From NCBI GenBank assembly GCA_902777325.1, contig CACYTH010000004.1, forward strand, positions 144,027 to 208,026: a DNA stretch of 64,000 nt, given 5' to 3'. Source of the stretch: an uncultured Coriobacteriaceae bacterium. Its GTDB lineage: Bacteria; Actinomycetota; Coriobacteriia; Coriobacteriales; Atopobiaceae. Below, in pieces: positions 34,609-43,858 of the stretch (position 1 is its first letter; each line of letters begins with the position of its first letter). A program made the position numbers and the translations under genes. Under the pieces are notes generated by a model. That model had not been told where the DNA came from, did not search any database, and saw only the letters and a list, made by a program, of their open reading frames with translations.

Positions 34609-35244
34609 TCAAATAAGCCCGCACATGTGCGCATAGAGCACGACCGCCGCGTCCACGGCCACAAACACCGGAAGTCCCCAGACGAAGTACCACTTCTGGG
34701 TCTTGTGGCGGACGATGCTCATCGCAAGCAGCCCGCCGACCGCCCCGCCAATCAGGCTGAGCCCCAGCAGACGCGCCTCCGGAGAGCGGCGACGGTAGTC
34801 GTTGCCGGTGGCCGCCACGTGCTTGTCCCACGCAAACGCGACAAAGGTGGCCACGTTGACAACGGCCAGGAAGATGCCCAGAACCTTGAGCCTGGCGAGG
34901 TTCCACCCCGTCGTGAGGCCGGCAGTGCTCACGTCAAGCGTCACGAGGCCAAAGCGCACCGTCGCCACGAGCCCCCACACGATCAGGCACACGATGGCCA
35001 AGAACCACCACGAGATGTTGTCTTTGTTCATACGGTGCCCGCGGCCGGTCCCCGTGATGATGAATAGCGCAAACAGCATCCCCAGCGCGCCGCCTGCGAT
35101 CGGAAAGACGTCCATGATGAGAGAATTTGCCGCCGAGTCATCGACCGCGGGCCAGCGCATGCAGATGTGAAAGTCGATGACGAACGCCAGAAACGCCACC
35201 GCGTTTATCGCTATCAGATAGAGAAGGAATGGATCCAGATTCAT
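34609..35244 (-). CDS. DUF1294-type membrane protein
   Basis: 211 residues from the ATG at 35244, which follows GGGGAGGTGG. About six membrane helices. The C-terminal half carries the DUF1294 signature: NVATFVAFAWDKHVA, the basic segment RRRSPEARLLGLSLIGGA and RHKTQKWYF. The N-terminal half has related helices, so the protein may be a duplication. Function unknown. Confidence 0.82.
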   Translation of the reverse strand: MNLDPFLLYLIAINAVAFLAFVIDFHICMRWPAVDDSAANSLIMDVFPIAGGALGMLFALFIITGTGRGHRMNKDNISWWFLAIVCLIVWGLVATVRFGLVTLDVSTAGLTTGWNLARLKVLGIFLAVVNVATFVAFAWDKHVAATGNDYRRRSPEARLLGLSLIGGAVGGLLAMSIVRHKTQKWYFVWGLPVFVAVDAAVVLYAHMCGLI

Positions 35245-35379
35245 GGCCACCTCCCCGTGCCGGTCGGTTGTTGCATGGGCCAGCATAGCAGCTTTGCGGT
35301 TGAGGGATGCACCTGTTGCTTTGCTAGAATGGGAAACCAAACGTTATCGCTTCCCCGTGTGACCTCGAAGGACTCTAGG

Positions 35380-35586
35380 ATGGCCCGTCAAACTGGCAGA
35401 AAGCGCATGACCCTCTCCGAGCACCTCGCGATGAGGGCCCAGGCTGCCGAGGAGTCCCGCGCCCGCGAGGAGGCGCGCGCTCATACGATCCAGAACCTCC
35501 GTGAGCTGGACAAGCAGGTGATGTGTACCTGTCCGACGTGCGTCAAGCTCCGCGCGATGGCCAAGGAGCGCAAGGGGCGAGGATGA
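35380..35586 (+). CDS. Small Cys-containing protein of unknown function
   Basis: 68 residues from the ATG at 35380 with GAAGGA eight bases upstream. It is highly charged and helical (SEHLAMRAQAAEESRAREEA) with a CTCPTC cluster near residue 48 that could bind a metal. No family recognised. A GTGACACAC hairpin follows the stop codon by ten bases. Confidence 0.6.
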   Translation: MARQTGRKRMTLSEHLAMRAQAAEESRAREEARAHTIQNLRELDKQVMCTCPTCVKLRAMAKERKGRG

Positions 35587-35596
35587 GACGGCGCCA

Positions 35597-35631
35597 GTGA
35601 CACACAAACTCCGTGGGAGTTAGTGTGTCAC
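35597..35631. repeat. GTGACACAC hairpin repeat, copy C
   Basis: GTGACACAC (35597-35605), inner ACTCC-GTG-GGAGT, GTGTGTCAC (35623-35631). The loop GTG is the complement of the CAC loop in copies A and B, so this copy is inserted in the opposite orientation. Confidence 0.85.
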
Positions 35632-35642
35632 CCTCTGTTTAG

Positions 35643-35669
35643 AAATGAAAACAGGCCCCGAAGGGCCTG
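35643..35669 (-). terminator. Terminator of the tRNA-Gln/tRNA-Glu unit
   Basis: CAGGCCC-CGAA-GGGCCTG stem-loop (35652-35669) followed on the minus strand by TTTTCATTT. Confidence 0.85.
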
Positions 35670-35680
35670 CGAAGAAATCA

Positions 35681-35757
35681 TGGTAGCCCGTACCAGATTC
35701 GAACTGGTGATCTCCGCCTTGAGAGGGCGGCGTCCTAAACCGCTAGACGAACGGGCC
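35681..35757 (-). tRNA. tRNA-Glu (anticodon CUC)
   Basis: 77 bases with encoded CCA, identical in sequence to the tRNA at 24386-24462. Acceptor GGCCCGU/ACGGGCU, anticodon loop CUCUCAA. It is co-transcribed after tRNA-Gln (14-base gap) and keeps its native terminator, unlike the copy invaded by the element. Confidence 0.95.
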
Positions 35758-35771
35758 ATGCCCTTGAAGAA

Positions 35772-35845
35772 TGGCTGGGACTGAGAGAATCGAACTCCCA
35801 CTGACGGAACCAGAATCCGTTGTCCTACCGTTAGACGAAGTCCCA
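35772..35845 (-). tRNA. tRNA-Gln (anticodon CUG)
   Basis: 74 bases with encoded CCA. Acceptor UGGGACU pairs with AGUCCCA; anticodon stem ACGGA/UCCGU holds UUCUGGU; T loop UUCGAUU. First gene of a two-tRNA unit with a strong promoter. Confidence 0.95.
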
Positions 35846-35875
35846 GTGTTTCCACTTGCTTCAAGGCAAGAAGAA

Positions 35876-35904
35876 ACTATACGTGAAACCATTTGATAAT
35901 GCAA
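35876..35904 (-). promoter_or_regulatory. Promoter of the tRNA-Gln/tRNA-Glu unit
   Basis: On the minus strand, TTGCAT (35899-35904), 17-nt spacer and TATAGT (35876-35881), 31 bases before tRNA-Gln. The rest of the 302-base gap to 36147 shows no further gene. Confidence 0.75.
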
Positions 35905-36111
35905 GCCCCTATCGTCACTTTTTTCAATTTGCATCAACTTTGGTCGATACTGCATATTCAGCCGAGCGCTTACCCCTTCCAACTGGCATAACTCCGCGGC
36001 ATATAAACCTGCACTAATAACAAAAGCAACCTGTAATAAGTACTAAAAGAAGTAGTCGAAATCACGTAATATGCTGGTCGCAACCCTGTTACACTCGACT
36101 TGAAAATGTTA

Positions 36112-36128
36112 CGTGCGTGTTACGCACG
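36112..36128 (+). promoter_or_regulatory. Inverted repeat before the small membrane-protein gene
   Basis: CGTGCGT-GTT-ACGCACG, a perfect 7-bp inverted repeat ending 20 bases before the ATG of the 46-residue gene. It may be an operator or a leader hairpin. Confidence 0.5.
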
Positions 36129-36147
36129 ATGAGGTAAGGAGGCCATC

Positions 36148-36288
36148 ATGGCAGCGGTTGCATTCATTCTGAGCTTGGTTTTCACTGGTATTGTGGCATC
36201 GTTCCTCAACGTTGATGCGGGTACCTCGCACGGCGATACCCCCGATTACCACCTCGTTCCCTTTGCGGGTGACGTCTGGGGCGCGTAG
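36148..36288 (+). CDS. 46-residue single-span membrane protein
   Basis: The ATG at 36148 follows an excellent ribosome-binding site (AAGGAGG, five bases away), and a strong terminator follows the TAG. The peptide has one membrane segment (AAVAFILSLVFTGIVASFLN, residues 2-21) and a short polar tail ending FAGDVWGA. It is a free-standing transcription unit with its own upstream inverted repeat. No family recognised. Being short, it would be missed by many gene finders. Confidence 0.75.
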   Translation: MAAVAFILSLVFTGIVASFLNVDAGTSHGDTPDYHLVPFAGDVWGA

Positions 36289-36324
36289 GGCAGCGACTCC
36301 CCTACCCATAGAGCATCCGACATT

Positions 36325-36358
36325 GGAGCGCCTCCCCACGGGGAGGCGCTCCTGTTTT
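36325..36358 (+). terminator. Rho-independent terminator
   Basis: 12- to 13-bp GC-rich stem (GGAGCGCCTCCC at 36325-36336 with GGGAGGCGCTCC ending at 36352) followed by TGTTTTA. Confidence 0.92.
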
Positions 36359-36492
36359 AGTTATGCGCGGAATGACGGCGACCTGCAACATGCCCGGCAT
36401 CAAAGATGATCTGATTCCCTGTTACGCGATGGGCTGAGCCGTCAAATCTGATCGACCAGTGAGCTTGTGGCAGCGATCTGCCCCTCCGCTCG

Positions 36493-37905
36493 CTACTCGT
36501 TCTCCAAGAAGCTCCTCCAGAGCTCCTCGCGCAGCGCTCCATAGGTGTTCTCCACCTCTCCGTCCACAACGGCCGCCAGCAGCTGGTGCAACACCCTGCC
36601 GATCGCGGGGCCGGGCTTTCCGCCCAGCACCTCGAGCACGTCGCGCCCGTCCACGGCCAGGTCCTTGGTGCTCAGCACCATGTCCCTTTGCCCCTCCGCC
36701 TGCAGGATGCGGTCCATCTCGTCGAGCTCCACCGCGTACCAGGCGCACTTGGGCGCCTTGCTCACCGCATCGGCGCGCTTGATCTCCATAAGCTCGAAGG
36801 CAAGCGATAGCGCGTTGCCGGGGTCGGACTCCTCCATCACGGCCAGCGTGCGCCGCATCGAGCGCGCCGTCGGACGCACGATATGGTCGTGGTAGTGCAC
36901 CAGCGTGCACGTGCTGCGAATCAAATCCGCAGGTAGCCCCATGCGCTTCATGATGAACTCGGCCTGCTCGGCGCTCAGCACCGGATGTCCGTAGAAGTGC
37001 CCGCGCCCGAGCGCGTCCATCGTGAAGGTGGCCGGCTTGCCCACGTCGTGCAGGAGCGCCGCCCACCTCAGACGCAGCGACGCCGTGCCCGCGGTAAAGC
37101 ACTCCACCGCGTTGCACACGTGGATCGTGTGCTCCATCACGTCGTAGATGTGCCAAGAGCTGTGCTGGTCAAAGCCGCGCATGGCGCTCAGCTCTGGCAC
37201 GGCGGCGCACAGCACGTCGGCCTCGTGCCTGAGCGCCCAGCCAACGCGACCGGTGCCGACGATGCCGTTCATCTCCTGCCCGATACGCTCCTGCGCGATG
37301 TCCGCCAGGCCGGGCGCGGCGGCAACCAGCGCCTCGTGGGTCTTCCCCTCCACCGCAAAGCCCATGCGACAGGCAAAGCGCACCGCGCGCAACATGCGCA
37401 GCGCGTCCTCGTCAAAGCGGGTCGCCGGGTCCCCCACAGCGCGGATCAGGCCCGCTGCCAGGTCCTCTCGCCCGCCAAAGGGGTCGAGAAGCCCACGCTC
37501 GGGGTGGTAGGCCATCGCGTTGACCGTAAAGTCGCGCCGCGCGAGGTCCTCGCGCACGTCGCTCACAAAGCGCACCTCGTCCGGATGACGATGGTCGCTG
37601 TAGGCACCGTCCACGCGGAAGGTGGTCACCTCTATCGGCTCGCCGTCCACCACGGCCGTCACGGTACCGTGCTTGGTGCCGGTCTCCTCCACCGGAATGC
37701 CCGCGGCACGCAGGGTCTCCTCCGTCTGCTGCCAGAGGGCCGACGTGCAGATGTCCACGTCGTGCGGCGGCAGCCCAAGCAGCGCGTCGCGCACCCATCC
37801 GCCCACGATCCACGCCTCGAAGCCGGCGGCCTCAAGCGCCTCGAGCACACGCAGCGCGTATGCTGGCGGCTCATAGCACACATCTTGCAACACGGTCTTG
37901 GCCAT
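36493..37905 (-). CDS. cca: CCA tRNA nucleotidyltransferase with HD domain
   Basis: 470 residues. The class II nucleotidyltransferase head shows AWIVGGWVRDALLG (31-44), the metal-binding DVDICTSA and the fingers RRDFTVNAMAYHP and DEDALRMLRAVRFA. The C-terminal HD phosphohydrolase domain has VMEHTIHVCNAV and ALLHDVGKPAT. It adds or repairs the 3' CCA of tRNAs; the HD part is found in many bacterial versions. Ribosome-binding site AGGAGGAA. Encoded CCA in the local tRNAs suggests a repair role. Confidence 0.93.
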   Translation of the reverse strand: MAKTVLQDVCYEPPAYALRVLEALEAAGFEAWIVGGWVRDALLGLPPHDVDICTSALWQQTEETLRAAGIPVEETGTKHGTVTAVVDGEPIEVTTFRVDGAYSDHRHPDEVRFVSDVREDLARRDFTVNAMAYHPERGLLDPFGGREDLAAGLIRAVGDPATRFDEDALRMLRAVRFACRMGFAVEGKTHEALVAAAPGLADIAQERIGQEMNGIVGTGRVGWALRHEADVLCAAVPELSAMRGFDQHSSWHIYDVMEHTIHVCNAVECFTAGTASLRLRWAALLHDVGKPATFTMDALGRGHFYGHPVLSAEQAEFIMKRMGLPADLIRSTCTLVHYHDHIVRPTARSMRRTLAVMEESDPGNALSLAFELMEIKRADAVSKAPKCAWYAVELDEMDRILQAEGQRDMVLSTKDLAVDGRDVLEVLGGKPGPAIGRVLHQLLAAVVDGEVENTYGALREELWRSFLENE

Positions 37906-38062
37906 ACGTTCCTCCTAGCGCTTTGAGCTGGGATTATTCGAACGAGTGCAAACGCATCCAGTATAAGTCTTTAAACCCTTGGTCCGCTCACATTTGCTGG
38001 CGTGCTATGCTCATCTGGCTTAAGAAAGACGTGAGCGTACGCTCAGAGTGACTGGAGGCCCC

Positions 38063-39418
38063 ATGGACGAGAAGACCTGCATTACCCCCACCGACCTGGC
38101 CGATGCGCGCGAGGCATTTGCCGAGAGCCCGCTCTGCTCGGTGGCCAAGAACGCCGTGAGCTCCGTGGGCATCCGCGCCGCCGCGCGCGTGCCGGAGGCC
38201 GTGGCCGCAAACTCGCTGGACTTCGACCTCGAGGTCAGCCAGGGCAAGCGCACCGACCAGATGCGCTCCGGCCGCTGCTGGATGTTTGCGAGCCTCAACA
38301 CCATGCGCTACCGCATCATCAAGAAGTACAACCTCAAGACCTTCGAGCTCTCGCAGTCCTATCCCCTCTTCTTTGACAAGCTCGAGAAGAGCAACTGGTT
38401 TCTGGGCAACATCCTCGACACGCTCGACGAGCCGCTCGACGGCCGCCTGGTGAGCTACCTGCTGAGCGACCCCATCAGCGACGGCGGGCAGTGGGACATG
38501 TTCCGCAGCCTGGTCAAGAAGTACGGCGTGGTGCCCAAGGAGGCCATGCCCGAGACCGCAAACTCCAAGAACACCCGCGAGATGGACAAGTACCTCACGC
38601 GCTACCTGCGCGGATGCGCGCGTCGCCTGCGCGAGTCGCACGAGGCCGGCGTTGGCGCCGACGACCTAGCCTCCATGCGCAAGACCATGCTGGAGGAGGT
38701 CTGGAGCCTGCTGGCCACCTGCCTGGGCATGCCGCCCGAGCGCTTTGAGGTGCGCCTGCGCGACAAGGACGACAAGGTCGTGCTCTCGGGAAGCTTCACC
38801 CCGCAGGAGTTCTTTGCCGAGACCGTGGGCATGGACCTCGACGCGTACGTCTCGCTGATCAGCGCCCCGACTGCCGACAAGCCCTTTGGCCGCTGCTTTA
38901 CCGTCGACCGCCTGGGCAACGTGGAGGAGGACGGCACCGTTCGCTACCTCAACCTGGAGCCCGCCGAGCTCAAGCGCCTCGCCCTCGCGCAGCTGCGCGA
39001 CGACCTGCCCGTCTGGTTTGGCTGCGACGTGGACCAGAGCTACCTGCACCAGGAGGGCATCATGGACACCGCCGCGCTCGACGTGGACGCGCTGTTCGGC
39101 TTCCCCATCGAGGGCTGCCTGGACAAGGCCCAGCGCCTGGACTACGGCGAGAGCCTCATGACCCACGCCATGGTCTTCGAGGGCGTGCGCCTGGACGCCG
39201 ACGGCAATCCCGTGATCTGGAAGGTGGAGAACAGCTGGGGTTCCGAGCATGGGCGCGACGGCTTTGACACCCTCTCCGATCCGTGGTTCGACGAGTACGT
39301 CTACCAGGTTGTTGTCGACCGCAAGTACCTGAGCGACGAGCAGCAGGCCGCCCTCGACGCGGAGCCAATCGTGCTTGCGCCGTGGGATCCGATGGGCTCG
39401 CTCGCCCGCGTGAGGTAG
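38063..39418 (+). CDS. pepC: Aminopeptidase C (bleomycin-hydrolase family)
   Basis: 451 residues from the ATG at 38063 with GGAGG upstream. Family C1B cysteine peptidase with the triad Cys72 in MRSGRCWMFASLN, His in LMTHAMVFEG and Asn in KVENSWGSEHG. These are cytosolic hexameric aminopeptidases that trim peptides. It is followed by a three-unit block of the 62-bp repeat and the convergent YigZ gene. Confidence 0.94.
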   Translation: MDEKTCITPTDLADAREAFAESPLCSVAKNAVSSVGIRAAARVPEAVAANSLDFDLEVSQGKRTDQMRSGRCWMFASLNTMRYRIIKKYNLKTFELSQSYPLFFDKLEKSNWFLGNILDTLDEPLDGRLVSYLLSDPISDGGQWDMFRSLVKKYGVVPKEAMPETANSKNTREMDKYLTRYLRGCARRLRESHEAGVGADDLASMRKTMLEEVWSLLATCLGMPPERFEVRLRDKDDKVVLSGSFTPQEFFAETVGMDLDAYVSLISAPTADKPFGRCFTVDRLGNVEEDGTVRYLNLEPAELKRLALAQLRDDLPVWFGCDVDQSYLHQEGIMDTAALDVDALFGFPIEGCLDKAQRLDYGESLMTHAMVFEGVRLDADGNPVIWKVENSWGSEHGRDGFDTLSDPWFDEYVYQVVVDRKYLSDEQQAALDAEPIVLAPWDPMGSLARVR

Positions 39419-39435
39419 GCGCATCTGGGCGCGTA

Positions 39436-39600
39436 GACGGACGGGTCGCCACCGGTCCGCTCCGGGGGACGCAACGGGGTCCGGTTCCGTCCCTGCCGAC
39501 GGACGGGTCGCCACCGGTCCGCTCCGGGGGACGCGACGCAAAGGGGGCCGGTTCCGTCCCTGCCGACGGACGGGTCGCCATCGGTCCGCTCCCGTGGACG
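39436..39600. repeat. Three tandem copies of the 62-bp repeat family
   Basis: Units start at 39436, 39498 and 39565, each opening GACGGACGGGTCGCC and containing CGGTCCGCTCC. They fill the gap between convergent pepC and YigZ genes; the last unit abuts the YigZ stop codon. Confidence 0.85.
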
Positions 39601-40239
39601 CTAAAACTCCGCGAAGGTCGGCTCGCCCACCAGACAGAGGTCCTCGCCCTGCGCGAGCTCGCGCATCGCGGCCACAAAGCGCTGCTCGTCTCCCGAGAGA
39701 AACGCGCAGTTGAGCTGCACGTCCTCGGCAAAGACGGAGTCCTTGACCTTGCCGCCGCAGTCGCTGATCAGGCGCTCGACGCGCCCGTAGGCGCTGTAGG
39801 GGATCACGCAGGTCACGCTCGTCACCTGGGTCATGGTCACGAGCAGTCCCTCGGCCTTGGCGGCAGCGACGGCCTCCTGCGTGGCGGCGGTGTAGGCACG
39901 AACGAGCCCGCCCGGGCCCAGCAGCGTGCCGCCAAAGTAGCGCGTGACCACGCAGCACACGTCGGCCAGGCCCGCACCGTGCAGCACCTCCAGCGTCGGC
40001 ATGCCGCTCGTGCGCTGGGGCTCCCCGTCGTCCGAACAGCGCTCGCGACCGTCGGCCAGCACCCATGCCGGCACGTTGTGGCGCGCGTCGTGATGGCGGG
40101 CACGAACCTCGGCGATAAACGCATCGGCCTCCACCTCGGACGAGACATGCTTGAGCTGCGCGATGAAGCGGCTCCTGCGGTCGACGAACTCGCCCGTTGC
40201 CTCGACGCCAGCTGCCAGCGTCTGATATCCACCCTGCAT
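39601..40239 (-). CDS. YigZ/IMPACT family protein
   Basis: 212 residues from the ATG at 40239, which has AGGAG seven bases upstream; the ATG at 40245 is too close to it. The UPF0029 N-domain shows SRFIAQLKHVSSEVEADAF, DDGEPQRTSGMPTLEVL and RYFGGTLLGPGGLVRAY, and a C-terminal DUF1949 domain follows. Likely linked to translation or stress, role unproven. It follows the EIIA gene by ten bases. Confidence 0.9.
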   Translation of the reverse strand: MQGGYQTLAAGVEATGEFVDRRSRFIAQLKHVSSEVEADAFIAEVRARHHDARHNVPAWVLADGRERCSDDGEPQRTSGMPTLEVLHGAGLADVCCVVTRYFGGTLLGPGGLVRAYTAATQEAVAAAKAEGLLVTMTQVTSVTCVIPYSAYGRVERLISDCGGKVKDSVFAEDVQLNCAFLSGDEQRFVAAMRELAQGEDLCLVGEPTFAEF

Positions 40240-40249
40240 TGCCATGCTC

Positions 40250-40807
40250 CTATCGCTCCACACGGGGCTTGCAAACCATGAGCTTCTCCCCCGCCGCCAC
40301 CTGCATGCCGTCATGCGCCAGCACGTCAGAGACCTCAAACTCGGCACTGTTGGTGAGCGCCATGATGACCACGTCGCTGTGGCCCGCTGCGGCAATCCGA
40401 TCTAAGTCCATGGTGATGAGGGCATCGCCTGCACTCACACGCTCGCCTTGGCTCATGTAGCCAACAAACCCCTCGCCCAGCATGCTGACCGTATCCACAC
40501 CCAAGTGTATGAGAACCTCCATCCCGTCATCGGAGCGCAGTCCAACGGCATGCAACGTACCGGAACTTACCGTGATGGTTCCCGTGAGGGGGGCGTAGAC
40601 GGTGGAGTCTTGAGGCTTGATGCCCACGACATGTCCCATCGCACCAGAGGCAAAGATGGGGTCCGGGATGTCCGCCATGGGCATCGTGGTGCCTGTGACC
40701 GGCGCATACACGATAAAGGGACGGGTGTCCAACGCAAGCGGGGCAGGCCGCTCGGGCGTCTCCGGAACGCCCTCTCCCTCGCCAAACAGAAGCTCCAGCA
40801 AACCCAC
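40250..40807 (-). CDS. PTS glucose-type EIIA domain protein
   Basis: 185 residues starting at GTG 40807, which has AGAGGTGG upstream and gives the typical opening (V)GLLELLFGEGE; a GTG at 40831 would be longer. Crr-type features are YAPVTGTTMPMADIPDPIF, SGAMGHVVGIKP, TLHAVGL (H86) and VLIHLGVDTV (phosphorylated H101). It accepts phosphate from HPr for a sugar PTS and may regulate other systems. No EIIB/EIIC is nearby; it may serve the phospho-beta-glucoside system suggested by the GH1 gene, which is speculative. Confidence 0.88.
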   Translation of the reverse strand: MGLLELLFGEGEGVPETPERPAPLALDTRPFIVYAPVTGTTMPMADIPDPIFASGAMGHVVGIKPQDSTVYAPLTGTITVSSGTLHAVGLRSDDGMEVLIHLGVDTVSMLGEGFVGYMSQGERVSAGDALITMDLDRIAAAGHSDVVIMALTNSAEFEVSDVLAHDGMQVAAGEKLMVCKPRVER

Positions 40808-41047
40808 GTGTCCACCTCTCGCATGATCCACAGCACCCTAAGCATGATACACGCGATGCGCCGTGCGGGAAACGAGACAAGAGTCAGTACCCCTATTGTC
40901 TTGAGCCACGGAGTTGCTTTATTGGCAATGAGCTGAATAGTTGCACATATGGATGTAAACATTGCACGCAACGGCCAACATAACGGCTCGTGCCGATGTT
41001 AATATCGCACTTAATGACAGTGTTATAGATTGTTTTAGGGGGTTCCC

Positions 41048-43693
41048 ATGCCCACGCCACTATCAGCGCGTCGTGTTTTGACTGCCCTTCTCTCCGCATC
41101 CCTCGTACTGGCAGGCACTCCCACCAGTGTCATCGCTGCAACTGGGATGGATACGCAAGCCAGTGAAAACAATGCCAGCCCCTCTGCGAACCGGCTCACA
41201 GAGCTTAACGCATCTGTCGCAGATGCTTTGGCGGCATATGAGAGCGCCATCGCCATACAAGATGAGAGATCCGATCGCCAGGCAGCAGCACAGGACGCCT
41301 ATGACGAGCTCAAACGAGCCTTTGACGCAAAGACGCAGGACGTCAAGGACAAGAAGGGCGCCTGGGACCAGGCGGAGGACGATGCGAGCGCCGCGCAAGC
41401 CAATCTCACCAAGGCTCAGTCGGCTCTTGACAAGAACGCTACCGACGTTGCCGCAGCGCAGGCTGAGGTCGCGCAAGCCGAGCAAGCCCTGACGGATGAG
41501 GCGGTTACGGCCGCGGAGCAACGCGTCTCAAATGCCGAACAAGCACTGTCAGCGGCCCAAGCGCGCGAGGCTAGCGCACAAGCCGACATTGACGCAGAGA
41601 TCGACGATCCCAAGTCAAATGAGGGGCACCAGGAGTGGACGGCGCTGGGCCTGTTCACCTACATCCGAGACAACTCGGCATCAGGCAGCGCAGCCTATTG
41701 GGATGCGCAGTGCGCCATCGACATCCTGACAAGCGGGGCCAACTCCACCGGTCACAGCTACAAGCAGTACGAAGGCCCGGCACCTGACGGCCCCAATGCG
41801 GCAACATATGCAGACATCAGCAAAAACGTGGACTGGGCAAACCGCAACGACACCGTGAGCCTCGACAACGTGGCAACCGCCCTCGACTTCATCGACGAGT
41901 ACAACAGCTACCGTGCCCGCGAGAACAGCGAGGAGGGATACTCCCTCAACACCAACGTCGGACTCAACTGCCGCCTGATGGCCGTGTCAGAGGTGCAACT
42001 CGACGTCAGCTACGCAAATGTGGGCCATACACAGGCCTACCACGTGGGCGAAAACCTGAGCTGGGGCTACAGCGATCCTTTTACTGGGTGGTATGACGAG
42101 GAGAAGGCAGAGTTCAAGAATGGCTCTACGAGCGGCGTGGGCCACTACATGAACATCGTCGATCAGCTTCCGCTGAACAGGGAGAACCCCACTGCCGCCA
42201 CCGGATTTGCCGTGCATACGAAGGCTCCGCGCTATGGCGTCGCTCATGGCCAGGTGTTCCACACCACGAGCGGCTATGCGCAGTTCAACCCCTCCATTAC
42301 CTACTCCACGGCACAGTTCCGTGCACAGTGGTTCGAGCCGTATTACCAGCAGCAGATTGCTGCCGGCATGAAGGGCACCCCCGAGGACGTCAAGGCGGCG
42401 CACAGAAGCGCGCTAGCAGCCGCGCAGGCAGATGTCGCCAGCGCCCAGGGCGAGCTCGACAACGCGCGGCAGGAGCTTTCGGACGCGCAGACCGCCTACG
42501 GCAACGCGCAGGCCACTCTCGCCGCAGCACAGGCAAAGCTCTCCCAGCTCCAGGGCCAAACCGCCTCGCTCACCTCCAAGCGTGACAGTGCCAGAGCGAC
42601 ATACAACAGCAAGCGTTCGGCTGCCAACGAGGCCAAGAGTGACTATGAGCAGGCGCGGGCCGAGCTTGACGCAATGGGCCAGAACGGTGCCCTTGAGGCA
42701 ACACAACAGGAGCTGGACGAGGCCAACAGCAGCCTCTCGTCCGCCAACCAGCAAGTCCAGATCGCGAAGACCGCATATGACACGGCCGTCAGGGAACGTG
42801 ACAACTTCACCAACTTAGCGTCCAGCCCCTCAGTCTCGTTCTCGAAGTTGCCAGACATCACATACAACGGCAAGGAGCACACCCCTGCCGTCACGGTTTC
42901 GGCGCAGCTCTGCGGTGACAGCTACACCAACCTTGAAGAAGGCGTCGACTACACCGTCACGTACACGAAGAACAAGAATGCCGGAACCGCTCAAGTCGTC
43001 GTCGAGGGGCTTGGCAACAAGGGCAGCGGGAGATGGTGGGGCAAGCGTGCTTTGACCTTCACGATCAAGCAAGCAGGCAATCCCATCACCGCTGCAGCAA
43101 AGAAGAGCTCGCTCTCTGTCACCTATAGCGCAACCACGGCCAAGAAGACCGCTGCCAACATCACGGTAAGCAAGGCACAGGGCACCGTCACCTATAAGAA
43201 CGCTTCGTCCAATGCCACGGCCCAGAAGTTCGCCGTGGACAAGACGACAGGCGTCGTGACCGTGCCCAAGGGCACCAAGGCTGGCACGTACACCGTGACC
43301 GTCAAGGTGACAGCCACCACCGCGGCGACCTCCAACTACAAGAGCGGATCCAAAAACGTCTCGTTCAAGATCGTTGTGAACAAGGCTGCCAACCCCATGA
43401 AGGTGGCAGTCGCGACCAAGACGGTCGCCTACAGCAAGGTAAAGGCGGGGGCACAGACGGTGGCGCCAATCACGGTCACCAAGGCCCAGGGGACCAAGGC
43501 GTTCGCCGTGACCAAGTGGACCACCGCCAAGGCCAAGAGCTACTTCACGGTGAGCAAGACGACGGGCAAGGTCACGGCCAAGAAGGGCACGCCCAAGGGT
43601 ACGTACAAGTTCCAGGTGAAGGTCACGGCCAAGGGCAACACTAACTACAAGTCCGCGAGCAAGACGGTAACGGTCACGATTGTCGTGAAGTAG
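41048..43693 (+). CDS. Secreted CAP-domain protein with coiled coils and Lys-rich repeats
   Basis: 881 residues. A signal peptide (about 1-31, ending SVIAATG) is followed by a long Ala/Gln/Glu coiled coil (about 50-185), a CAP/SCP-like domain (about 195-430, with NTNVGLNCRLMAVSEVQLDV, YHVGENLSWGY and GVGHYMNIVD), a second coiled coil (about 445-590), a YNGKEHTPAVTV-type sandwich module and two or three Lys/Thr-rich modules sharing NPM.VA and KTTG.VT patterns to the end. No sortase motif. It is probably surface-bound by the basic tail, possibly through wall polymers. Ribosome-binding site AGGGGG. Confidence 0.85.
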   Translation: MPTPLSARRVLTALLSASLVLAGTPTSVIAATGMDTQASENNASPSANRLTELNASVADALAAYESAIAIQDERSDRQAAAQDAYDELKRAFDAKTQDVKDKKGAWDQAEDDASAAQANLTKAQSALDKNATDVAAAQAEVAQAEQALTDEAVTAAEQRVSNAEQALSAAQAREASAQADIDAEIDDPKSNEGHQEWTALGLFTYIRDNSASGSAAYWDAQCAIDILTSGANSTGHSYKQYEGPAPDGPNAATYADISKNVDWANRNDTVSLDNVATALDFIDEYNSYRARENSEEGYSLNTNVGLNCRLMAVSEVQLDVSYANVGHTQAYHVGENLSWGYSDPFTGWYDEEKAEFKNGSTSGVGHYMNIVDQLPLNRENPTAATGFAVHTKAPRYGVAHGQVFHTTSGYAQFNPSITYSTAQFRAQWFEPYYQQQIAAGMKGTPEDVKAAHRSALAAAQADVASAQGELDNARQELSDAQTAYGNAQATLAAAQAKLSQLQGQTASLTSKRDSARATYNSKRSAANEAKSDYEQARAELDAMGQNGALEATQQELDEANSSLSSANQQVQIAKTAYDTAVRERDNFTNLASSPSVSFSKLPDITYNGKEHTPAVTVSAQLCGDSYTNLEEGVDYTVTYTKNKNAGTAQVVVEGLGNKGSGRWWGKRALTFTIKQAGNPITAAAKKSSLSVTYSATTAKKTAANITVSKAQGTVTYKNASSNATAQKFAVDKTTGVVTVPKGTKAGTYTVTVKVTATTAATSNYKSGSKNVSFKIVVNKAANPMKVAVATKTVAYSKVKAGAQTVAPITVTKAQGTKAFAVTKWTTAKAKSYFTVSKTTGKVTAKKGTPKGTYKFQVKVTAKGNTNYKSASKTVTVTIVVK

Positions 43694-43725
43694 AGAAGCG
43701 ATCGCGCATGCGCTGCCACATTCGG

Positions 43726-43762
43726 GTGGCGGACGGGCTGGGAGCCTGTCCGCCACTTTTTC
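43726..43762 (+). terminator. Rho-independent terminator
   Basis: GTGGCGGAC (43726-43734) pairs with GTCCGCCAC (43748-43756), followed by TTTTT. Confidence 0.9.
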
Positions 43763-43858
43763 TCTCAATACCTGGTGACAAGGGAGTTGCCCTCGTTGTG
43801 AGGCAAAAGGAAGTTGCTCCCATTGTCTTGGATGTTTCCGTAACGAAAGACCCAGGAT

